Assembly: GCF_000956525.1 (NCBI RefSeq)
Contig: NZ_JYIW01000021.1
Location: 124,001-188,000, forward strand
DNA: 64,000 nucleotides
Direction: 5' to 3'
Origin: Microbacterium oxydans
Lineage (GTDB): Bacteria; Actinomycetota; Actinomycetes; Actinomycetales; Microbacteriaceae
Every line of letters starts with the position of its first letter. Positions within the stretch are counted from its first letter, which is position 1. Both the position numbers and the translations under genes were made by a program. The notes beneath the pieces were generated by a model. It had not been told where the DNA came from, did no database searches, and was given only the letters and a program-made list of their open reading frames with translations. Below, piece by piece: positions 49,893 to 58,712 of the stretch.

Positions 49893-49995
49893 CGAGCGCT
49901 GGCTACTCGCACCGTCCGCTGCTGTCAACGGCCGTGTGCTGTACCGGTATCCGCATGATCCTGGAGCTCGGAATTCCCGATGAGCGGAGGACACC

Positions 49996-50268
49996 ATGTC
50001 GAATCCCGATGCACTCGCGAACAGCCAGGCGCCGTTGCCCGACCTTCCCCACGTTCCCGAAGAGCCGCTCCTGCCAGAGGAGGAGGAGACCGTCGAAGCG
50101 CGCGAAGCGGCAGCGGCCCCCGTCGGCGGCGAGCAGCCCGAGACCCAGGGCGATGAGCCGCTCGACGCGGAACTCGGTGAGAACGGCGAGGGCGACCTCG
50201 CGCCGGGCGATGAGCCCGACACATCCGGCGCAGACCAGCCGACCGACCTCAGGAGCGCGGACGAGTGA
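49996..50268 (+). CDS. Small acidic hypothetical protein
   Basis: 90 residues, very rich in Glu, Asp, Pro and Ala and poor in hydrophobics (LPDLPHVPEEPLLPEEEETV, then LDAELGENGEGDLAPGDEPD), so probably disordered. GGAGG lies at good spacing before the ATG. It overlaps the next small gene by GTGA. I do not recognise a family. The two-gene unit looks real from its ribosome site and coupling. Confidence 0.6.
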   Translation: MSNPDALANSQAPLPDLPHVPEEPLLPEEEETVEAREAAAAPVGGEQPETQGDEPLDAELGENGEGDLAPGDEPDTSGADQPTDLRSADE

Positions 50269-50498
50269 GCGTCCCGGCATACGGCGACGACGAACGAGGA
50301 TCGGGCCCGGCGAACGTCGCGACACCGGCCGAGTCGGATGCTGCTGCCCGCATCCGAGAACACCTCGAGGCGCGTGAAGGCGAGGGTGACGGCGAGCTCC
50401 TGTACGTCGGAGACACCCCGGCCGGCGGTGGCGGTGCGGACTCGGGCGGCGGTGCCACCGTGCGCGTGGATCCGTCGTCCGACGGCCCCCGTCCCTGA
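50265..50498 (+). CDS. Small hypothetical protein, coupled
   Basis: 77 residues from a GTG overlapping the previous stop. The centre (ESDAAARIREHLEAREGEGD) could form an amphipathic helix; the rest is Gly/Asp/Pro-rich and likely disordered (DTPAGGGGADSGGG, DPSSDGPRP). No known domain. It is tied to the acidic protein upstream by translational overlap and shares its character. Confidence 0.55.
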   Translation: MSVPAYGDDERGSGPANVATPAESDAAARIREHLEAREGEGDGELLYVGDTPAGGGGADSGGGATVRVDPSSDGPRP

Positions 50499-50623
50499 CA
50501 GACCCGCGTCGATCCGCCCGCGTCCTCGAGGCGCGGGCGGATTCTGTCGCGCCTCCACGCGATCGGATCCAGTCCTGAGGCCCGACTGATCGGCGCCCCG
50601 CGAGAGCGCCGAGACGTTCTGAC

Positions 50624-50647
50624 GAACTTCCTGATTTCGCGTCACGA
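50624..50647 (+). promoter_or_regulatory. Shared upstream block, giant surface protein copy
   Basis: GAAC, 12 bases, CGTCACGA, matching the layout upstream of the pilin at 25355-25378. It ends 68 bases before the surface-protein start. A possible ECF-type promoter. Confidence 0.4.
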
Positions 50648-50714
50648 AACGGGGAGCGCGTAATCGGGTATGTGTTGGACGAACGTCCGACCGGTGGCTG
50701 TCGGGAGGATGGCG

Positions 50715-53700
50715 ATGTTGCGTGCACGGGGTTCCGGTAGACGGAAGACGAAGAGACGGGGAGCGACCGTCTCCATGACGTCGGGAGGGGCCCTTCGAGC
50801 GCCGCGGACGCGGTTCTGCCTGAGCGTGGTGCTCTCATTCGTGCTCGCTGGCGGCGCGCTCACCGCGATCCCGATCGTCTTCGACGCAGAGGCCGCGCAT
50901 GCGGAGTATGCAGCCGGCGGCTCCGGTCGACTCCTCGACTCCCTCGACTGGTTCGAGTGGGGCGAGCCAGACGCAGCGATCCCCGCAGAAGGTGCGACTC
51001 GCACGAACACCCGCGTCATCGACGGGCAGACACTCGCGACCACATGCACGGTGAGCAACATCACCGGGGGGCCGCTGTCGGCCTACCGCCCCGGAGACTG
51101 GGCCGGAGATGCCCTCGACGACCTGTACAACGTCGGTGGCACCGATGGCGCCAACCAGCTGGTCGCCGGACTGTCGAACCTGGACAGCGGAGACACCATC
51201 GACTTCCGGTTCTCCTGCGCGGTGACGCTCGACGGGGTGGCAGTCCCGCTGCGGGGTCTCGTCGTCGCTGACGCGGAAGCGAGCAACTGGCCGAACGGGG
51301 CCGAGCCCGGCACCTTCCCGGAATACATCCAGGCGACCCCGCGGCAGCCTGCGGTCTGGCGGATCATCGACCGGCACACGGCTGCTGATTGCGCGACCGA
51401 CGGTCTCGGCCTGCTCAGCGCCGACAACACGCTGAGGCTGCGTCCTGACGGCCGCGAGTGCTTCTTCTCGACCGGCGAACCGGGTCCGATGGCCGTCGGT
51501 TTCATGGACGGCGCGACCAGTGCCGACATTCAGATCAAGGGGGCAAGACGCAGTGCGATCGCGCTCGGCGTGATGCTCCAGACCGACTTCGGCGACGCTC
51601 CTTCGAGCTACGGCGAGGCCGGCGCGCTGTTCGAGCCGACGTGGCAGGGTGGCACGATGCCCGTGGGCGAGACCGTGATCTCCTCGGATTCGTTCGGACT
51701 CGCGACGCAGGGACAGCCCAACACGCGACTCGGCGCGACCGTCGACGCTGAGTCTGTGTACCAGGGCAGCCCGGACGCACTGGGTGACGACGTCAACGGG
51801 AACGCGGCGTCCGATGAAGACGCGATCGATCCGATCGGCCTGCTCTCGGTGACGCCGGGAGACACCCACACCCTCCCAGGAGTGCGCTGTACCGGACCGG
51901 GATTCGTCTCGGGGTGGATCGATTGGAACGGCAATGGAGTGTTCGATACCGGTGAACGGTCCGACGTCGTGCCGTGCGTCGGGACCACGGAGGTCGCTCT
52001 GACATGGACCGTGCCGATGGACACGGTCGACTCGCTCGGCGACGACTCCACCTTTCTGCGCCTGCGCATCGCAGACACGGCAGAAAGCGCAGGTGAACCG
52101 CGCGGACTCGCGACATCCGGCGAGGTCGAAGACCACGCGCTGAATGTCCAGATCCCCCAGCTCTCGGTCGACAAGCCGTCGGACGCCACGGCCGACACCC
52201 GCGTCGGCGACGTCGTGACCTACAGCGTCACCGCGACGAACACGGGCGCCTCGGCGTTCACCGATGAATACCCTGCCATCGTCTTCGACGATCTGGCGGG
52301 AGTGCTCGACGACGCGACCTACAACGACGACGCGACCGCGAGCGTCGCGGGAGCCCTCTCGTACGCTCAGCCGCTGATCGCATGGTCCGGTTCCTTGGAC
52401 GCAGGAGCGTCGGTCACCATCACCTACACCGTCACCATCCGCGCAGGGGGAGACAGGGACGTCCGCAACGTCGCATGGCGCCCGGTCGACCCCGAGAACC
52501 CGGTGACACCGGCGTGCGACGCCGACGGTGGCACCGACCCGAGCACGGGTGAGCCCTGCGCCGTCGAGCAGTATCCGCTGCCCGCGCTGACGATCGACAA
52601 GTCCGCGGATCAGACTGCGCTCCCTGCGGTCGGCGCCGAGGTCGAGTACAGCATCACCGTCACCAACGTCGGCCCCGGTGCGTACACCGCTTCGGCGCCC
52701 GCCTCGGCGACCGACGATCTGACCTCGGTCCTCGACGACGCGACGTTCGATGATGCGTCGCTGACCGCAGACGTCGGATCAGCCTCACGCAACGGAAACA
52801 CCCTCTCGTGGAACGGCGCGCTCGCCGCCGGCGCGTCGGCGACCATCACCTACTCCGTCACGTACACGGGCGAGGGCGACAACACGCTGACCAACCTGGC
52901 GTGCGTCCCCACCGATGAGGTCGGCGTCGGTCTCGTGCGATGCGACACCGTCACGATCCCGGGCGCTGGTCTCACGCAATGGAAGACGGCCAGCCCGTCC
53001 TCCGACCCCGTGGTCGCCGGATCGACGATCACCTACACGCTGTTCTTCGACAACGACGGACAGAGCGCGGCCGACGTCGACGCGATCGATGACCTGACCC
53101 ACGTGCTCGACGACGCGACCGTCACCACCGAGCCGGCGTCGGCCGACGGCCTCGCCGTCGTCCGCGACGGAGCACGGATCTCGGTGACCGGTTCGGTGCC
53201 AGCAGGCGAGCGGTACACCGTCACCTACACGGTCACCGCGCTCCCCGACGCGGATCGCGGAGACAGTATCGCGGCGAACTTCCTGCTCGCACCGGGGGAG
53301 ACCCCTCCGACCGGCCCGGTCTGCGAGCCGACGAACCCGGCTCGTCCTGACTGCACCGTCACACCGATCACGGGTGTGACGTACGCCAAGACCGTCGAGG
53401 CATCCGAGACGCCTGTCGTCGAGGGAACGGAACTGGCCTACACGATCACCGTGCGGAACACCGGAGCGACGGTCGTCGACGTCGATCGCGACGACAGCCT
53501 CGTCGATGTGCTCGACGACGCGACGTTGACGGTGGACCCGGAGTCCGACACTTCTTCCGTGACCGTCGACGGCCCGACGGACGACATCCTGGCCATCCGA
53601 GGGACGCTCGCAGCGGGCGAGACCGCTCGGATCACGTACACGGTGACCGTGAAGGCGGTGTCCGATCGGGGCGACAGCAGCGCGGACAACTTCCTCGTCG

Positions 53701-56537
53701 TCCCGGGAACCACCCCGCCCGCTGAGTGCGACCCGGCGACCGTGCAGTGCACCGTCACCCCCATCGCGTCGTTCACCGTGTCCAAGACGGCTGACGTGGC
53801 GACCACGGCTCCGGGCGGCGTCGTCACGTACACGGTCACGCTGACCAACACCGGTCAGTTCCCGTACACCGACGCCGTGCCGGCGTCGTTCTCCGACGAT
53901 CTGTCCGCCGTGCTCGACGACGCCACCTACAACGGTGACATCACGGCTGGCGGCGCTGTCGCCGGCGACGAGCTCACCTGGACGGGCGCCCTGGCGGTCG
54001 GTGCGACCGTCACGGTCACCTATTCGGTCACCGTGAACGCCCCCGCGACCGGTGACGGCACGCTCGCCAACGCGGTCGTTCCCACGGCCCCCGGTGGCGA
54101 GTGCGACCCGGATGGCGAGTGCATCGTCGAGACGCCGATGGCGTCGTTCACCGTCGCCAAGTCCGCCGACGCCACGACCGCGATGCCGGGCGATGTCGTC
54201 GAGTACACCGTCACGGTGACGAACACCGGAGACGTCGACTACACGGATGCCGCCCCGGCATCCTTCACGGATGACCTCTCGGGTGTGCTCGATGACGCCG
54301 CCTACAACGGCGACGCCTCTGCAGGCGCCTCCGTCACCGGCACCACGCTGACCTGGTCGGGCGAGCTCGCGGCCGGAGAGGCGATCGAGGTGACCTACTC
54401 CGTCACGGTCAACGACCCCATCACCGGCGACCAGGACCTGCTCAACACCGTCGTGCCGACGGCACCTGGCGGAACCTGCGACGCCGAGGGTGGCTGCGCC
54501 ACGACCACGCCGGTCGCGTCGTACACGGTCGACAAGTCGGTGGACACGACCAGCACCCTCCCCGGAGGCGTCGTGACGTACACGGTCACGGTGACCAACA
54601 CCAGCAGCGTCGACTACACCGACACCGCACCGGCGTCCGTCACCGACGACCTGTCCGGTGTGCTCGACGATGCGGTCTACAACGACGACGCGTCCTCGGG
54701 AGCGACGGTCACCGGCAGCACCCTGACCTGGTCCGGCGCACTTCCCGCAGGGGAGAGCCTCGACATCACGTACTCGGTGACGGTCGACGACCCCGTCACG
54801 GGTGACTTCCTCCTCCACAACGCCGTCAGCCCGACGGGCCCCGGCGGAACGTGCGCTGACGTCTGTGAGACGGTCACTCCGATCGGATCCTTCCATGTGG
54901 TCAAGTCCACCGACAGCACCGAGGTCGTCCCGGGTCAGACCGTGACGTACACGATCACGGTGACCAACATCGGTCAGGCCGCGTACACCGACGTCGCACC
55001 GGCGGCGTTCTCCGACGACCTTTCCGCTGTGCTCGACGACGCCACCTACAACGGTGACGTCGCCAGCAGCACGGGAGCGGGCGTCGTGTATGCGGCACCG
55101 AGCCTCGGCTGGTCGGGAGCGCTCGGCATCGGCGAGGTCGTGACGATCACCTATTCGGTGACCGTGAACGACCCGGCCTCCGGTGACCGTTCGCTCGAGA
55201 ACGCGGTCGTGACTCCTCCCGGAACGGGCGGCAACTGCGAGTCGGGATCCACCGATCCCGACTGCGTCGCCAACGTGCCGGCCGGATCGTTCACGGTCGA
55301 GAAGACGGTCAGCCCCGGCGCTGTCCTCCCGGGCGACGTCGTCACCTACACGATCACCGTGACCAACACGGGCAAGGTCGCGTACACCGCCGACCAGCCC
55401 GCCGCGTTCGCCGACGACCTGTCCCGCGTGCTCGACGACGCCACCTACAACGACGACGTGTCGCTCGGCGGCTCGGTCGCCGGCACGACGCTCACCTGGT
55501 CGCGTCCTCTCGCGGTCGGCGAGATCGTGCAGGTGACGTACTCGGTCACGGTGAACGACCCGGTCACCGGAGACTTCATCCTCCGGAACGTCGTCGCACC
55601 GTCGGCACCCGGCGGAGCGTGCGGTGAGGCAGGCTGCGTGACGAACACTCCGATCGCGTCGTTCACGGTGCAGAAGAGCGCAGATACCGACAGTGTCGTG
55701 CTCGGTGGCGTCGTGACCTACGCCATCACGGTGACGAACACCGGCAAGGTCCCGTACACCGATGCCGACCCGGCGTCGTTCTCGGACGACCTGACGGGCG
55801 TGCTCGACGACGCCACCTACAACGGCGACGTCACGAACGGCGCCACGGTGTTCGGCGGCACAGTGGACTGGTCGGGCCCGCTCCAGGTCGGGGAGGAGAC
55901 CACGGTCACCTACTCGGTGACGGTGAATCAGCCAGCCACCGGCGACCGGTTGCTGCGCAACGTCGTCGTGCCGGACGGCCCCGGCGGGACGTGCTCCGAG
56001 GACTGTGTCGTCGAGACGCCCATCGCAGCCTTCACTGTCGCGAAGCAGGTGTCGCGCGCGAGCGCCGCCGTCGGTGACACGATCACCTACACGATCACCG
56101 TCGCCAACACCGGACGCGTGCCGTACACGGAGGATGAGCCGGCGTCGTTCACCGAGGACCTGACATCCGCCCTCAAGATCGCGACCTACAACGGCGACGC
56201 CACGAACGGCGCCACCTACGACCGTCCCGTGCTGTCGTGGCAGGGTGCCGTCGACGTCGGTGGCACCGTGAGCGTCACGTACTCGGTGACGCTTCGCGAC
56301 GTCGGCGCGATCCGCAACGTCGTCATCACTCCGGTCGAGTCCGGCGCGAACTGCGCTCCGGAGTCGATGGACCCGGATTGCGTCACGGTCACGACGGCGG
56401 TGCCTCCGGGCCTCGCGAACACCGGCGGGGCCGCGTGGATCGGAGGAGGTGTGGCCGGTGCACTCCTGCTGGTCCTCGGCTTCCTGTTCCTCGCGCGCCG
56501 CCGCCGTGAGACACAGCTCGACCCCGGCGAGCTGTGA
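50715..56537 (+). CDS. Giant repeat surface protein with LANTG wall anchor (copy 2)
   Basis: 1,940 residues from the ATG at 50715 (GGGAGG six bases ahead). A basic N-terminus and signal helix (LSVVLSFVLAGGALTAIPIV) end near AAHAEY. Residues about 50-270 are unrecognised; 280-490 form a GEVED-type domain (TDFGDAPSSYGEAG, WIDWNGNGVFDTGE, TSGEVEDHAL). Then come eleven DUF11-like repeats of 100-130 residues, most with TYTVTVTNTG, YTDxxPASFxDDL, VLDDATYN and VTYSVTVN. LANTGG begins near 1900, then a membrane helix and RRRR. LAxTG suggests class E sortase anchoring. The membrane sigma paralogue follows after a strong terminator. Confidence 0.92.
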   Translation: MLRARGSGRRKTKRRGATVSMTSGGALRAPRTRFCLSVVLSFVLAGGALTAIPIVFDAEAAHAEYAAGGSGRLLDSLDWFEWGEPDAAIPAEGATRTNTRVIDGQTLATTCTVSNITGGPLSAYRPGDWAGDALDDLYNVGGTDGANQLVAGLSNLDSGDTIDFRFSCAVTLDGVAVPLRGLVVADAEASNWPNGAEPGTFPEYIQATPRQPAVWRIIDRHTAADCATDGLGLLSADNTLRLRPDGRECFFSTGEPGPMAVGFMDGATSADIQIKGARRSAIALGVMLQTDFGDAPSSYGEAGALFEPTWQGGTMPVGETVISSDSFGLATQGQPNTRLGATVDAESVYQGSPDALGDDVNGNAASDEDAIDPIGLLSVTPGDTHTLPGVRCTGPGFVSGWIDWNGNGVFDTGERSDVVPCVGTTEVALTWTVPMDTVDSLGDDSTFLRLRIADTAESAGEPRGLATSGEVEDHALNVQIPQLSVDKPSDATADTRVGDVVTYSVTATNTGASAFTDEYPAIVFDDLAGVLDDATYNDDATASVAGALSYAQPLIAWSGSLDAGASVTITYTVTIRAGGDRDVRNVAWRPVDPENPVTPACDADGGTDPSTGEPCAVEQYPLPALTIDKSADQTALPAVGAEVEYSITVTNVGPGAYTASAPASATDDLTSVLDDATFDDASLTADVGSASRNGNTLSWNGALAAGASATITYSVTYTGEGDNTLTNLACVPTDEVGVGLVRCDTVTIPGAGLTQWKTASPSSDPVVAGSTITYTLFFDNDGQSAADVDAIDDLTHVLDDATVTTEPASADGLAVVRDGARISVTGSVPAGERYTVTYTVTALPDADRGDSIAANFLLAPGETPPTGPVCEPTNPARPDCTVTPITGVTYAKTVEASETPVVEGTELAYTITVRNTGATVVDVDRDDSLVDVLDDATLTVDPESDTSSVTVDGPTDDILAIRGTLAAGETARITYTVTVKAVSDRGDSSADNFLVVPGTTPPAECDPATVQCTVTPIASFTVSKTADVATTAPGGVVTYTVTLTNTGQFPYTDAVPASFSDDLSAVLDDATYNGDITAGGAVAGDELTWTGALAVGATVTVTYSVTVNAPATGDGTLANAVVPTAPGGECDPDGECIVETPMASFTVAKSADATTAMPGDVVEYTVTVTNTGDVDYTDAAPASFTDDLSGVLDDAAYNGDASAGASVTGTTLTWSGELAAGEAIEVTYSVTVNDPITGDQDLLNTVVPTAPGGTCDAEGGCATTTPVASYTVDKSVDTTSTLPGGVVTYTVTVTNTSSVDYTDTAPASVTDDLSGVLDDAVYNDDASSGATVTGSTLTWSGALPAGESLDITYSVTVDDPVTGDFLLHNAVSPTGPGGTCADVCETVTPIGSFHVVKSTDSTEVVPGQTVTYTITVTNIGQAAYTDVAPAAFSDDLSAVLDDATYNGDVASSTGAGVVYAAPSLGWSGALGIGEVVTITYSVTVNDPASGDRSLENAVVTPPGTGGNCESGSTDPDCVANVPAGSFTVEKTVSPGAVLPGDVVTYTITVTNTGKVAYTADQPAAFADDLSRVLDDATYNDDVSLGGSVAGTTLTWSRPLAVGEIVQVTYSVTVNDPVTGDFILRNVVAPSAPGGACGEAGCVTNTPIASFTVQKSADTDSVVLGGVVTYAITVTNTGKVPYTDADPASFSDDLTGVLDDATYNGDVTNGATVFGGTVDWSGPLQVGEETTVTYSVTVNQPATGDRLLRNVVVPDGPGGTCSEDCVVETPIAAFTVAKQVSRASAAVGDTITYTITVANTGRVPYTEDEPASFTEDLTSALKIATYNGDATNGATYDRPVLSWQGAVDVGGTVSVTYSVTLRDVGAIRNVVITPVESGANCAPESMDPDCVTVTTAVPPGLANTGGAAWIGGGVAGALLLVLGFLFLARRRRETQLDPGEL
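52160..56395 (+). repeat. Eleven tandem coding repeats in the giant surface protein
   Basis: Each unit is about 330-400 bases and encodes one DUF11-like domain. The last seven are the most alike, sharing the VLDDATYN, TWSGALxxGE and VTYSVTVNDP segments. Three related units occur in the protein at 33538. Such arrays expand and contract by recombination, so length may vary between strains. Confidence 0.85.
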
Positions 56538-56540
56538 CAT

Positions 56541-56582
56541 GTGGTTCCTCGAACACTGCACACGCAGTGTCCGGGGAACCAC
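56541..56582 (+). terminator. Terminator after the giant surface protein
   Basis: 18-base arms at 56541-56558 and 56565-56582 (GTGGTTCC / GGGAACCAC outside, ACACTG / CAGTGT inside) pair with one G-T and one mismatch around a 6-base loop, 4 bases after the stop codon. Confidence 0.85.
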
Positions 56583-56635
56583 TGGGCACCGCATTCAGCG
56601 GGCCCACCGGTATCGGGCCAATCGGTCCGACCGTG

Positions 56636-56684
56636 TAGGGCCGTCAGTGGCACACCCCACTCCCCTCCGCCCCTGACGGCTCTA
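56636..56684. promoter_or_regulatory. Inverted repeat upstream of membrane sigma factor 2
   Basis: GCCGTCAG (56640-56647) and CTGACGGC (56673-56680) pair perfectly and extend to TAG/CTA outside, around a 25-base C-rich spacer. It lies about 50 bases before the sigma start, so it could be an operator or leader structure. Confidence 0.4.
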
Positions 56685-56730
56685 CTTCCCCTGTGTCTGC
56701 AGCTACCCCACTACCGCAAGGCCCGAGTTG

Positions 56731-58479
56731 ATGAACACCACCCCTCAGAGCATCGAGATGCACGGACTCTCCGACGAGGAGCTGCTGGAGCAGGCGCAAC
56801 GCGGCTCCCCCGACGCCTTCGCGGCGCTCTGGCGTCGGCACGCGGGCGTCGCGTATTCGGTCGCGCGGACCTTTCGGCACCTCGACGCGGATGACATCGT
56901 CTCCGAAGCCTTCACTCGTGTCCTCGAGGCGATGAAGGACGGGAAAGGACCCAGAATAGCGTTCCGTCCCTACCTCGTCACAGCGGTGCGCAACGTCGGC
57001 CGCTACCAGTTCAACAGGCAGTCGGCACTCGCCGAGCGGGAGCACGAGGCGACGGTCGAAGTCGCCGCCCCCAGTGGGGAGGACGTCGTGATCGAGGCCT
57101 CCGAACGCAGCCACGTGGCCGCGGCGTTCCTGTCCCTCCCCACCAGGTGGCAGGAGGTTCTCTGGTATCGCGAGGTCGACGGACTCAAGCCCCGCGTCAT
57201 CAGCGAGTACGTCGGCATCCCTGCGAACGCCGTCTCCGCTCTCGTGGTGCGAGCCAAACGAGCGCTGCGTGACGCGTGGATCACCGCCCAGCTCGCCGAC
57301 GCGCCGACACCCGGGTGCGCCGACGCGATCACGCATCTCGCAGGCCACGCCCGTGGGGCGTTGTCCCCGCGCACGGAGCGGAAGCTCACCGCTCATCTCG
57401 CCACCTGTGAGACGTGTCCGGCCGCACTCGAGGAAGCCGAGCGTCTCTCGAACCTGACGCTCGCGCTCCTTCCTGTCCTGGCGGGGGTTGTCGGTGCCAC
57501 CGCGTACTCCACGCTCCGCGCCGCACCCGCACCGCCGCAAGCAGCGCTCCCACCGGTCGAGGCAGCCCCGGTGTCGACCGGGGTCGCCGCTGCCGGAAAG
57601 CACGATCTCCGACGTCCCCAGGTCGCGGCCGCCGGGCTGGGCGTCGCAGCTCTCGTCGTCGGCGTCGTCATCGCAGCGAACACGATCACCGCCTCCCCGG
57701 ACCCGCGTCGCGCCGCGGGAGCCGCGTATTCCAGCAGCGTCGCAGCAGCGCCGTCGAGTCCGGCGCTCGCTCCCGCGCCGAGTGCCAGCCCGAGCGCGAG
57801 CCCGAGTCCGAGTGACAGCGCGGATCCGATCTCGACGCCGCTGGCCGAAGACACCGGAGTCCAGACGCGCCCGCCGCGTGGCCCGTCGGATCAGACGCCG
57901 CCCGGGGCCGGCTCACCGCCCCCGTCTCGGGAGCGACCTCCCCGGCCGCCGCTCGAGGCTCCGATCGCCGCTCTGCAGCAGCCCGACGCACGACTCTATC
58001 CGCGTGCGGGTGGCAGCCAGGCGCGGCCTGGGGCGAAGGTCGAACTCGTCGACGAGAGCGGGGCGGTCGTCGGCACCGCGACCGCGAACAGCACCGGAGC
58101 CTGGACCGCGCGGGTCACCACCGGAACCGTCGGCACGCATTCGGTCCGGGCTCGTCAGACGGCCGACTCGGAGACCTCGCCCACATCCGCGCCGATGGCG
58201 TACACGGTGTCGGCGCCTCCCGAGCTGCTCTCACCCCGTCCTCTTCAGAGAGTCTCGGCGGCGGAGTTCCTCTTCTCGTTCTGTGCGCCGGCTGGGACGG
58301 TGCTGCAACGGGAGATCGAGGGTGCGACCGCGTTGCAGACGATCACCACCCCCGCGAACGGTCTCTGGCGGGAGTACTTCGCCGTCAGACCTGGGAGGCA
58401 TACGGTCAAGGTGCGTCACTACGACCCGCACAGCGGGGACTACGGCCCGAGCAACATCTACAACTTCATCGCGCATTGA
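56731..58479 (+). CDS. Membrane-anchored ECF sigma factor with zinc finger and extracellular domain (copy 2)
   Basis: 582 residues, same design as the protein at 31728. Region 2 has LWRRHAGVAYSVARTF and DDIVSEAFTRVLEAM; region 4 has LPTRWQEVLWYREVDGLKPR and NAVSALVVRAKRALRDAW. Zinc motif H222/C226/C229 lies in HLATCETCPAALEEAERLSN. A membrane helix lies near 298-317 (AAAGLGVAALVVGVVIAANT), then a long Pro/Ser linker to about 405 and two Ig-like modules to 582 (ending SGDYGPSNIYNFIAH). The linker differs most from copy 1. It follows the giant repeat protein, the reverse of the order in copy 1, and may sense that protein or the wall. Confidence 0.9.
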   Translation: MNTTPQSIEMHGLSDEELLEQAQRGSPDAFAALWRRHAGVAYSVARTFRHLDADDIVSEAFTRVLEAMKDGKGPRIAFRPYLVTAVRNVGRYQFNRQSALAEREHEATVEVAAPSGEDVVIEASERSHVAAAFLSLPTRWQEVLWYREVDGLKPRVISEYVGIPANAVSALVVRAKRALRDAWITAQLADAPTPGCADAITHLAGHARGALSPRTERKLTAHLATCETCPAALEEAERLSNLTLALLPVLAGVVGATAYSTLRAAPAPPQAALPPVEAAPVSTGVAAAGKHDLRRPQVAAAGLGVAALVVGVVIAANTITASPDPRRAAGAAYSSSVAAAPSSPALAPAPSASPSASPSPSDSADPISTPLAEDTGVQTRPPRGPSDQTPPGAGSPPPSRERPPRPPLEAPIAALQQPDARLYPRAGGSQARPGAKVELVDESGAVVGTATANSTGAWTARVTTGTVGTHSVRARQTADSETSPTSAPMAYTVSAPPELLSPRPLQRVSAAEFLFSFCAPAGTVLQREIEGATALQTITTPANGLWREYFAVRPGRHTVKVRHYDPHSGDYGPSNIYNFIAH

Positions 58480-58487
58480 GGCGGCAA

Positions 58488-58526
58488 CGTCGGGTGGGAA
58501 CCGCCCCCCGCGGTTCCCACCCGACG
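58488..58526 (+). terminator. Terminator after membrane sigma factor 2
   Basis: Perfect 17-base stem (58488-58504 with 58510-58526, core GGGTGGGAACCGC) around a CCCCC loop, 8 bases after the stop codon. Confidence 0.88.
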
Positions 58527-58712
58527 ATTCCGACACGCACGAGGCTGTCCGGTCGGGGAGGTGGCGCCCCCCACGCATCCCTCATCGACGTCCAACTTCG
58601 AGATGTCCACAGGAAGCGCCCCCTTCCGCTCCCTGTCTCAACTAGATCGAGTGAACCGCGGAACGTGACGGAGAAGCGCTCGTCGGGGATGCCGACTGCG
58701 CGGGTGCGGCCC

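Noticed and set aside
52160-56395. Repeat array as a CRISPR
   Set aside because: Units are 330-400 bases, coding and in frame with variable sequence; no short repeats with unique spacers.
52785-56594. 1,269-codon open frame on the minus strand opposite the giant repeat protein
   Set aside because: It mirrors the DNA repeats of the sense gene (VGERRRVG, VVGGVVEH type) and has no folded-protein features.
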